A program made the translations under genes and the position numbers. A stretch of DNA of 64,000 nt from Syngnathus acus. Lineage: Eukaryota; Chordata; Actinopteri; Syngnathiformes; Syngnathidae. Each line of letters opens with the position of its first letter. The stretch's first letter is position 1. The stretch is taken from assembly GCF_901709675.1 (NCBI RefSeq), contig NC_051100.1, forward strand, positions 7,288,786 through 7,352,785, read 5' to 3'. Positions 51,701 through 63,700 of this stretch are shown here, piece after piece. Under the pieces are notes generated by a model. It saw only the letters and a program-made list of their open reading frames with translations. It was not told the origin of the DNA and ran no database searches.

Positions 51701-54700
51701 AACTAAACCATGCAACTTTGAATCAATTGCGTCATTTTTCTTTGGCTACAGATTTCAGAGATTCACGTCACAGGTGAGTCCCAGGACATGACGGCCAAAG
51801 AGAGGCTGCTCCTTTGGTCCAAGCAGATAACGGAGGGCTACGTCGGTGTTAGATGTGACAATTTTACGACATCCTGGAGGGATGGCAGGCTCTTCAACGC
51901 CATTATTCACAAATACAGGTACGGGTAATTTAGTAGGAATTTATCAAATGAGAGCTCATCAGCAAACTGCCTGAGGAGCCTAAATCCTGATCGTAATCTG
52001 GCCTGTGATTTAGAGCTTTCAGTTAACTCAACAGCCATGTTTTGGGAATATGGAAGAAACCCGGAGTGCCTGGCTATGTGTCATAACATATACCTGCTAT
52101 GCAATAATATAAAAGAACAAAAAACAAATACGGCTTTGTATCATTGGTCAAATGTTATTGGCCGTTATCTTCAAAATAAAACACTGACTGCTTTCTTATT
52201 GTGTTTTTTTTCTGTTTTTCTAGTTACATTAATGATCATGTGTTGTTTTATCACTGACAATCTCATGGATTTCTGTCTTGCGTCTTTTGCAGACCCGACT
52301 TAGTTGACATCAGCCGGGTCTCTACACAGACCAACCGATCCAATTTAGAGAATGCATTCGGTGTGGCTGAGCAACTTGGGGTGGCCAGACTGCTCGACCC
52401 AGAAGGTGTGTTTTTACTCGAGTTGTTATATTCTGGAGCTGGACCAATGAATACACTCCACATCTTGTAACTGAATTTGTTCTTGACCTCTTATACTAGA
52501 TGTGGATGTTCAGTCTCCTGATGAAAAGTCAGTCATCACATACGTGTCAACACTGTATGATGCCTTCCCGAAGGTTCCCGAGGGAGGAGAGGGAATTAGC
52601 CCCAATGTAAGTTCATTGCATCACCCACGAGTGCATTTATTGTTTATGCACATGCTGATGTGGATACTTATGCTCGTAACAGGATATCGACATTAAATGG
52701 GTGGAGTACCAGAACATGATCAAATACCTCAGTCAATGGATCAAACACAATGTGGCCGTAATGTCCGATAGATCATTCCCCAACAATCCTGCTGAACTTA
52801 AGGTATCAAACCACATTGTCATGTCTGACTCTTATCTTTGTTTTGGATGAAAGTTCTGAGGTTGATTTGTAATTTTCCGCACAGGCACTTTACACACAAT
52901 ACCTGCAATTTAAAGAACATGAGATTCCACTGAAGGAGAATGAGAAGACAAGAATAAAAAACTTCTACAAAATGCTTGAGGTACGCAATTTCCAAATTAT
53001 CAGATGGGTATGTGTCGTTAAAACCACATCGGTTGTCATAATCCGATCACATATGTGTCGTTGGGCAGGTGTGGATCGAATTTGGACGAATACATTTACC
53101 ACCGGGTCATCACCCAAATGATGTGGAGAAGGAATGGGGTAAATTAATTGTTGCCATGCTGGAAAGAGAAAAAAGCCTGAGGCCTGAGGTAGAAAGGTAT
53201 GTGACTCTATGAATATGCTGTCAGGAAAATTAATATATTTTTTATAGCATACTCAGTCCGTGATTATGGCTTGACTACCATTACCGTTTTTACAGTGTTT
53301 AAAATTTGTTGATCGCTGATAATAGTTTGTACAAATCGGCATATCCAGCCTTGCCTTCGTGGTTTTTAAACACTCCATATTAGCGGCATTGAAAGAAGGG
53401 TGTGTTTAAAAACTGTCAGACAGCAATTACAACCCTTCGGCAGCTTTTATAAAGGAGCACTGTCTCAACCTGCTGTGTGATTTTAGTTCGCCTGAGGACA
53501 GAATATTATATCAGGGTGGGTTGGCCTCACACCCTCCTTCACCTAACTCTGCTATAAATAAGAGCATGTTGACATCTCTTCCATCTGTTTGGTAATTTTT
53601 AGAGGTAAAGATCCAAACAGTGGACCATGAGAGAATATTAGATCAGCGCACAGCGAAGAGCGATAGATAGAAAAGATGGCGTACCTAAGCAGGGTGTCAT
53701 CGACGAGTAACAGTAGTTTTAACAGCTATGGTTCCAGTGACAACGGCTTCATTAGAACCAGATCGGAACCTTTCCTAATGAATAACGCTTTTGTTCTTAA
53801 TAACAATATCTCCTTTGGATCCAGGTGGGTTACCTGCTCGGTCGCGAATGTGGCGCTTGCATTTTTTTATTTGTACATAGTAATACATGAAGATATGGTT
53901 GTTGTTTTTTTTGCAGGCTTGAGACGCTGCAGCAGATTGCCAACAGGGTTCAGCGAGATTGTGTTCACGGCGAGGACAAGTTGGGGCTGGCAAGACTTTC
54001 CTTGCAATCTGTAAGTTTTGTATTTTTTTCTTAATTTACATGGTTATGAAAATATAATACATTTGTAAGTGCTCGTAGCACAAACATACATTAATATATT
54101 AACCTAAAAGGGGGCAATCACAAGAAATAAAATGAAACACCGATGTATAGATATAAGGAAAAAAAATAGTCATGCATTCATTCAATTCAATTTCATTTAT
54201 TTTTTATGTTTCAAAGCTTTCCATGAAAAAAAAAAGATTTATTGAGTGATACAGCAAAAGCAGTATGTTTTTTGGCAAAAGCACCAAATGAACTGTTTGT
54301 TTTGTTTGTTTTAATTTCCCAGGATGTTAAACGTCTTGAATCTGGCATCCATCTCCTAAATGAAGCCGAGATCGCCGGCTACCTTTCGGAGTGCGAGAAC
54401 ATCCTGAGACAACAAGTAGTGGACATCCAAGTTCTTCTCGATGGAAAATATCCATTCACAGATCAACTAGTTCGAAGGTAAAAAACAATTTTATGACTTC
54501 CTATTGAACATCCTAAAATGCTGGCGGACTATCGACATCACACAATGTTTGTAACCCAGGGTATCAAATCTACGAGACGATCTTCTCTCTCTGAGAGCGC
54601 AGTGTGCCTCTTTGTACAACAAAGGCCGCACTTTAACGACCGAGCAGACCAAAATGATGATCTCAGGCATCACGCAGAGCCTGAATTCTGGCTATTCCCA

Positions 54701-57700
54701 CAACATGAGCCGAACCCCTGCACTCACCCAGGGAGGCTTAGATACCTCCACATTCACCTCGAGCCTTACGCCGTCCTTGAGCCGTGGGCTGCAGTCTGCT
54801 TCAGAGCAAAGCTACATGAGCAGCGCTGACAATATGGAGCCAGGCATCCTCAGGCTAATCGCACCCATGCACATCCCCAAGCCCTCAATGAAGTCCACAC
54901 TGACCGATTCCAGCTTGACAGAAGCTGAGGTGAACATGGAATACATTCAGGACCTGTTGAAATGGGTGGAGGACATGCAGGTGAGCCATCAAGGTTTTCC
55001 ATTTGTCTATCTTGCATTTTTTATCCAAGTATAAACTAATCACCTGAATTTCTGTTTTTTTTTCAGTTGCAATTAGATCGCTCTGAATGGGGATCTGACA
55101 TGCCAAGCGTGGCGACGCACTTAGATAACCACAAAGCGGTACAAAGAGCTATCGAAGAATTCCAAATGAGTCTGAAAGAGGCCAAACTGAGTGAAGTGAG
55201 CAATCCCGCATGACGAATGAGCAAACTGTTTCATCTGTTTGAAATCTAATGACTTTTATTATTTCCGCAGATGCAAATGGAACTACCTTTGAAACAAACC
55301 TACTCTGACAAATTAAGCAGTCTGGAAAAGCAGTATGAAAAACTTTTGGTAAGTCATATCAGTCTGAATCTTTAAGGCTTCTTATCTCATTTGAATTTAT
55401 AAATGTTTGCTTTTCAGAGGTGTTCAAAGGAGCGACAAAGCAACCTGGAGAGCCTGCACGACTTTGTGTCTCAGGCAACACGTGAGCTCATCTGGCTTAA
55501 CGAGAAGGAGGAAGAGGAGGTCGCATTTGACTGGAGTGATCGCAACAGCAACATATCCAAGAAAAGAGACTACCATGCTGTGAGTTTCTCACAAATGCTT
55601 CCCAGTGAATACATGTTAGCGTGTTCCGGGGATGCAGTGACAAGTTCGTTGTTTTTTTGCCTTAAGTCAGAAATCCGTTAATGTGTCCAAACAGGATCTG
55701 ATGAAGGAGCTTGATGAAAAGGAAGAAGTGATCAAGTCTGTACAAGACTTAGCGGAGCGTCTTCTTTTTAAGAGTCACCCAGCTCGGTTAACTATTGAAG
55801 TAAGCCAACCTTTTATTCTTGCAATGCTGTCTCCACCCTGTGTGCTATTATTGAAATTCAATGGAGACTTTAATTTCTTTAATACGATTCCTGGCAGGCA
55901 TACAGAGCTGCCATGAAAACGCAGTGGAGTTGGATCCTGCAGTTGTGCTCGTGTGTGGAACAGCATCTAAGGGACAATGCTGTTTATTTTGAGGTGCGTC
56001 CTCCTTTTAACTTCAATCTGTTTTGTGTGGCCACCGCTCACAACTCTTTTCCCTTTTTGCAGTTTTTCCGTGATGCCAAAGAAGCCATGGACTTCCTTCG
56101 AAGCTTGCAAGAGGCCATTCAGCGAAAGTACAGCTGTGACCGAACCAGCAGCTTGCACAGACTGGAAGATCTCCTTCAGGAATCCATGGTAAACTTGTCT
56201 GGGCATGCAGGGCATTCACAGAGATACTTTTAATGAAATCTGAAGGTGACAACACTGCTTGGGGCTTGTATCGCTTTAGGAAGAGAAAGAGCAACTTCTT
56301 CAATACTGCAACACGGTAGCCGGGCTGATGGGTCGGGCTAAGAATATTGTGCAGCTCAAGCCGAGGAACCCTGACAGCACTCTTCGATCTTCCATCCCTG
56401 TCAAAGCCATCTGTGATTACCGACAAATAGAGGTGCAGCTAATCTCATCAGTAATTGTGTTAAAAAAAGATTCCGAACTCCCGGATTAGTTAATTACTTA
56501 TTAGAAATCATTTTGAGTACTACTGAGTTTGTATCACGTTCTTTCAGATAACCATTTATAAAGAGGATGAGTGCGTGCTGGCCAACAACAATCATCGGGC
56601 CAAGTGGAAAGTCATCAACCCTGCAGGCAATGAGGCCATGGTGCCCTCTGTCTGTTTCACCGTGCCCCCACCTAACAAAGAGGCTATGGAGATGGCTTCA
56701 AAGTAAGATGCTTACCTCCATTATTTGATTGCGTGTACTGCGTATGATGTGTTGAAACAAGTGTATTATTTTCTTCCAGAACGGAAGAATTATACCAGAA
56801 CGTCCTCTCACTTTGGCATCACTCCCACATCAACATGAAAAGTGTGGCGTCTTGGCACTGTCTCATGGCTGATATACGCACTATCCGCCACTGGAATGTA
56901 GCTTCTGTATGTTCTTCAGGTGTTGACCATCTCATTCACAATCCACATGACATTGTTCACATTTTCTTTCCATGTTGCAGTTTAAAACGATGCTACCGGG
57001 TGAGCATCAGCAAGTTTTGAGCAACCTTCAGTCTCATTTTGATGAGTTCTTGGAAGACTGTGAGGAGTCTGAGGTGTTCACCGTGGCAGACTGTGCTCAG
57101 CTGGAGAGGGACGTGGAAGGCTGCAAGGAATACTACCAAGAACTACTCAAATCTGCAGAGCGAGGCAAGCAAATGTCTGTCATTTCAAACCTAAAATCTG
57201 GAACTTATTACAAACGAGTTCTGTTTGTTTGTGTTAAACAGAGGAACACGAGGAGTCTTTGTACAATCATTACATCTCAGAAATACGCAACTTCCGGATG
57301 CATCTGGAGACCCATGAAGAGCAACTGATCAGGAAAATCCGCACGCGTCTGGACAGAGACGACATGTACCAGAGTCTGCAGCGCATCACTGAGCAAGAGG
57401 TCTGATTTGTTGTGGAACATTTAGGAAGTTAGTTTTTTGTAATCATGTTTCATTTTTATCCATTTTGTAGAAGAAAATGGAAGAGCTGCATAAATTTAAG
57501 GAAGACCTGAATAACATAAATGAGAAATGTGAGGTGTTCCTCAGACAAGCTGCCGGCTTTCCATCAGCTCAGACTCTTTCCGCCGAACTAAGCATTGTGC
57601 TTCAGAGCATGAGCCAAGTGCACTCCATGTCTTCTATATACATGGACAAGTGAGTGAATTTATTTTTGGTCAACAGACTCTTAAGCTTGGGGCAAAGAGA

Positions 57701-60700
57701 CAACAACGTTTGTTGTGTTTGACATGTGTGGCAGACTGAAGACGATCAGTTTGGTGGTGAAGCACAGCCAGAGTGCAGAGGCGTTGGTGAAGGCCTACGA
57801 ATCCAAACTCTATGAGGAAGATGCGATCAACTCTGACCTTCAGTCTATTGAAACAGTCACTTCCATACTCAAGGTGGTGCACATTTCCAACCTCTACAGT
57901 ATATTATTGCCCATTTTGAAGAAATATCCTTCCTTCTAATTGTAGCAATGGCGAACCGAGATTGACGAAAACCAGGAAGTCTTCCACAATCTGGAGGATG
58001 AACTGCAGAAAGCCCGACTCACCAGTGACCGCATGTTTAAGTCCCACAACGAGCGTGACTTTGATCTGGACTGGCATAAGGAGAAAGCCGACCAACTGAA
58101 TGAGAGATGGCGCAACATTCACTCCCAAATTGATAGCAGGTAAGAGTAAATCAATTGTGGATTGAGGGAGATAAACATGGCAGAGGGTCCTCTTCCATGA
58201 CATAACTTTTCTTTTTTTAGGCTTAGGGATTTGGATGCCAACAGCCAATTCCTGAAGTTTTACAAAGACTCCTACAGTAGTCTAGACGAATGGATTCGAG
58301 AAGTTGAGACAGAACAGATAATGGCCCAAGAAAATAAACCAGAAGATAGCAAGGCTTTTGCTGAAGTGTTGAACAAACAGAAGGTAAAGCAATAGCTGAC
58401 TTAACCGTTTGTATGTCGTATGATGAATAGCACACACTTTTATATCAAGTATTTATGTACATTATATGCTGTTTCTTGTTTAGGTTCTTGTTGCTGAAAT
58501 TGAACAAAAGCAGAGCCAGATTGATGAATGTCAGAAGTACTCAGAACAGTGCTCCTCTGTCATCAAGGTAATTGACTGTATTTAAACTCGGAGTTCCACC
58601 ATTTTCCATAATGTAAATGTTTTTAGGATTATGAGCTCCTGCTGATGACCTTCAGAGCGATGGTTGATTCCCAACACAAATCTCCACTCAAGAAACGCAA
58701 AATGCAGAGCTCTTCTGATATTATACAGCAGGAGGTAATTGATCTGACTTTTTATTTATTTAATGCATGTATCTTTATGTCTCAACAATGTTTTTCTTTT
58801 CACCAGTTTATGGATCTTCGCACCCGCTATACAGCCCTTGTGACCCTCATGACGCAGTATGTGAAGTTTGCAAGTGAAACCCTGAAGAGAGCAGAAGACG
58901 AGGAGGTGAGATTGTCAAATGTATTTATTTTTTTCTCCTTACAGCAAAACCTTTTGGCTGATGTGAATGCTGTGAAGCCCTTCTCATAATTTGCATGTTC
59001 TTGTGGTGTCTCATTAAACTCCTCTATTTTTTTAAGCTTTCTCACTTAGCTCTTTTCCAAAAGTTTTATTTGGTTGTTGGCTTATACAAAGACTATTATG
59101 TTAATATTTTGTGGTCATGCTGGTGTCTTTTATTTTGGGGAAGGAGCTGGAGTTTTAAGGATCTTTACTTTTGGTCTTATGGGAGAGCAAAGGCTCTTTA
59201 GTGAATTTTAAGTGTTATGTTGATAAATCGTGGAGGTTTTTGGTTGTGTCATGATGACATTCCTGGTTCTTGCTTAAGCTTGCTTCCGCACTCTTGCAAA
59301 AGGGAAAAGGTCAATGTTGTTACGCGTACCATGATGGATAACTTATTGTTTTGCATTTTAGAACAAAATGGCTTTTGAAAGAGCAGAGAATGCAAAAAGG
59401 ACAGAGAGCGCGGAGCTCCAAAAAACTGCAGGGGATATAAAACTTAACCAACTTAATCTCCTGGTGCATGAACAAGAGGCCTTGCTGATTGAAAGACAAG
59501 CACAGTCGCAAAGGCTGGAAGGAGAACTAAAAACACAACAGCGGATGAATGACGATCTAACGTTTCAGAAATCGCAGCTTGAGCATGATGTTCGTCAGTG
59601 TCAGGCCAAATTGGAGAGAGTAATGGCGGACAAAGCTGCCAGTGAGCAAGAACTAAGTCATTCTAAATTGTTAATTGAGCAGGCAGAGGCCAAGTGGTCC
59701 AACGCTCAGAGGAAACTGGAGGACCTTGTCAATGAAAACCAAGTTCTTATGGACCGAAGTCCCACATTTCAGAGAAGAATAATAGTGGAGGAAATTAAAA
59801 AGGAAAATGTTCAAAGTGATATCCAAAGTGATTATTCCAGTGAGTCCCATTCAAACATACTTAGAGAATATCAAAGATTAAAAGAGGATATACAGCAGAA
59901 ATATGATGAGCTAGCCATGGTCCAGAAGCGAGCAGAAATGTCTGAGGAGAAAGCTCAAAGTTATAAAAAGCTGTTGGATGATAGAGATAACAGACTCAAG
60001 AAGCTTCAGCTGGACATGGAAGCAGAGAGGTTCAGCCTGAGACAGAAATTAGAAGATCTTCACCAGGAGACACTAACCTTGCAACAAACAATCTCTGAAC
60101 TGCAAGAGGAAATCAGAGCACTTAACAGAGCAAAATCCTCATTGGAGCAAAATTCTTTCTTCCAAAATACAGAGGTTGAAGGTCTCAAGGAACAGCTGAA
60201 GATGACTCAAGGAGAAATTCACAGAAGGAGCTCCTTGGATCAGGATAACATTCAAAAGATTAGCAGTTTGGAGGAAGACCTCGCTTCAAAGCAGGTGGTG
60301 ATAAATCAATTGAACTTTAAATGTACTGAGCTTAGAAGATTAAACATGTCGTCCGAAAGTGATTTGAAAGCTCTTCAGCTTCACACTGAGTCGGTCGAAA
60401 AAGACAGATCCTATTTAGAGCAAAAGATGAAGTCTTTGAAGAGTGAAATTCAAAACTGGAAGGACCTGCTTCAAGAGGCCAAAGAGGAAGTTACAGTCAT
60501 GAAGAGATCAGAGCAAGAGTGTCTGTTTAAATGTAAAAGTCTCGAGGCAGGCATTCAAAATTGTGAATTTGTGGCTTCTCAGTTACAAAAGAAAGCAGAC
60601 GAGTCAAAGCAGGTAAATGCTGACTTGGAAAATAGTTTGAAGAATGCAAAGGAGAAACACGAGCAAGCTCTAATAGAAATAGAGAGAAAAGATCAACAAA

Positions 60701-63700
60701 TTGAAATTCTAAAGTCTCAGGTAGAAGCAGCGAAATCACAGGTCAAAATTATTGAGGCAGCGCTCAATACAAAATTCCAGAACTCCCATGAGCTTCAAGT
60801 AAAATTGCAAGATCACAGTGAGCATGTGAAGACCTTAACGGAAGAAAATAGCTCATTCAACTACAACGTCACGAGCTACCAGAGAGAAATAACAGCGCTG
60901 AAATCTGACCTTAAGTCTGCCTTAGCTGAAAAAGAGATAGCAGAGCGTAAGGTCCACATACAAAGTGCTGAGATTGATGATTTGAACACAATGTTGAAAA
61001 GCAAAAATGCAGAAATTCAGAAGGGATCTTCTGTGATAAACAAACATCTCAGCAAAGTAAAAGCATTAGAAGATGAGCTCTTCAAATATGAGCACAATGT
61101 CAAGGGCCCAACACAGAGCTCAGACAAAATGACAGGGAATTTAAAGCAGGAGATACTGACTCTCCAAATGGAGAAAAACGCTGCAGAGAAAAATGTTGAA
61201 AACTTGAAAGCTAAAGTTTCAGAGTTGAGCGCTTCTCTGCATAAAGTAAAAGAGGAATTGGCTAAAGAGAGCAAAGAAAGGAAAAACAAAGAATCTAGAA
61301 TAACGCAGCTTGAATGGGAGCAAGAGAAAAATCAAACATTGACAAAAGGAATGTCTAACTTCGACCAATTCCAGTCAAATTTCCAACAGGAAAATTTGGT
61401 CCTTAAAAGAGAGAAAACTAATGCTCAAGGGAAAAGTATCTCATTGGAATCTGAAATCATATTGTTGAGGGAAAAGCTTCAGTGCAACAACGCAGAAGCA
61501 GAGAGAGTGCAAAAAGAAAACTCTCTTCTCAGAGTGAGGACACAGCTGATGGAGGAGCAAGTTGGGAAGTGCAAGAGAATGCTTGAGGAATTGAAAAACA
61601 AGCTAGAACTACAGAGGCAGGGCTATGAAAGGCATCTGATGTTAGTGCAGAAAGAAATGGAAAAGAAAGTGATGTTAGCAAAGTCCGAAATCACGAGTGA
61701 GACAGATGTGTCACAAAAGCGTTCGTATAGTTCAGAATTAGAAGAGATGCTCAATGAATATCTCAAAGAGGAGATCCAAGTATTAAATGTGGACCCACGA
61801 ACGACATTGGAATCAAAGCAGCAAGTGGGCAACAGATTGGAGAAATTGGAGCAAGAAAAAAATACGCATGACCAAGATTTACTAAAGGCAAGATCGCAAA
61901 ATACTCAACCTGAAGAGGACAAAGTTCAACTATACTCAAAGGTGAATGCTTCACCAAGTAAGGCTCGTTCAACGCAGCTCCTACAAGATGCTTATAAAGT
62001 AACGCCAAAGGACACCAGCTCCTATCCTGGACCAATTAATTCAAACACCAAAGAGGTTCCAACTCTCCTGACGGTACCAACGGAGAAGGAAAACCAGAGA
62101 TTTAGGAAACAGGAAGTCATCAAAGACGGCCATCGCTATTTGAAAGACTCTGAGACTGCTATGCTCAAGACAGCCATGCAGAAAAGAGAACCACAATGCA
62201 GCAAGGAGGAGGAGGAGAATCCGCTAATGAAAAGCTCAATCGAGGTACGGGACCAAGTCTTTGTGTCACCAGTCAATTTACCTCTACAATTTTCTTCTTT
62301 TATTTCTAATCAAAAGTTGTTTCAATTTCCAATTCACAGATGGCAACATTGAAGAAAGAAGACATTCTAATAGACTTCAGACAAGATGAAATCAAAGTCA
62401 TTCCTAGTGAGACAACTTTGACGAGTTCAACTTCTCAAAACGTCACATCCCCACAAAGACAATATACGACCGAAACATATCAGATTTACTCATGTAACGA
62501 TTTGATCCCCAAAACGCAGGGATACATGGCCCTGTCTGTACCCATAGAGTACCAGAAAGAAAGACACAGCGTCCTTACAACAACAAGATATCATCTCAAA
62601 GAACCTCCTGAAGCAAGAAATAAGTCCATGAAAAGTGCTCCAGAAAGTAGGGACAGCTTCAGGTTGTGGAACACAACAGCTTTGAATCTCACTGATCTCA
62701 AAAGAAGCACAGCTATTCAAAACCTAATCAAATATAAGATCTTGAATGAAGACATTTTCCATAAATTTGAGAAAGGACTGATCTCAATAGACAAAGTACA
62801 AGCATCAATCGCGCCCTATGTCGGCAAACCAACTTCCATCGCCGGAATATATGTGGAGTCGAGTAAGAAAAAAACTTCCTTCTTAGAGGCAGCTGAGAGA
62901 GGTTTCTTGGCAAAGGTGTACGCTTTGGAATTTCTGCAATCTCAGGCAGCGACAGGAAGTCTCACTGATCTGACCACGGGCCAGATATACTCCTTAGACG
63001 AGGCTCTTGAGAGAGGAATTTTTGATTCAAGCTTAAAAGATAAACTGATGGAGGCTGAGAAAGCTTTTCGTGGCTTTATGCACGCTGGCAAAAGGTTGTC
63101 TGTGTTCCAAGCGATGGAGGCGAGTATTCTTGAGCGATACAAAGGCAAGAAGATCCTTGAAGTACAGATAGCCACCGGTGGAGTGGTTAACCCGGAGGGC
63201 GGTTTCAGAATGCCGCCGAGCGTTGCTATTGATCATGGCTTCCTAAACAAGGAGACTCTTCAAATTCTGTACGATCCAGTCCGCAACCCCAAAGGTTTCC
63301 ACAACCCCGATACTGGACAAAGAGCGTACTACTGTGAAATACTAAGGGCGTGTCTTTATGACATTGACGGTGGAGTCCTCCTCCTTCCACTTGGGGACCG
63401 GCATCTTACCAGTAGCTCGCCCACAAGTTCCCACCGGGTGTCTGTTGTCAGCAGCAGCCGTGGGACTGAGATGTCTACCCATGAAGCTTTCAAGAAGAAA
63501 CACATCGACAAGCAGACCTACCTGTTTCTGTCACAGCAGGAGAGTGAATGGCATGAGACGTCTGTAGATGACGGCAATGGAGTTTTGCGACACATCATCA
63601 CAGATGTCAAAAATGGAAGAAAGCTGTGTCTAGAGTCTGCTCTCAGTCAGAGGTTTCTTGAAGCGTCTGAGCTAGAACGCTACAGGAACGGCCAGCTTAG

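Noticed and set aside
62245-62352. End of the rod ORF ([15 protein letters not shown]...RWQH) as a true C-terminus
   Set aside because: This is read-through of a clear GT-AG intron. The plakin-repeat frame opens right after the acceptor at 62339.
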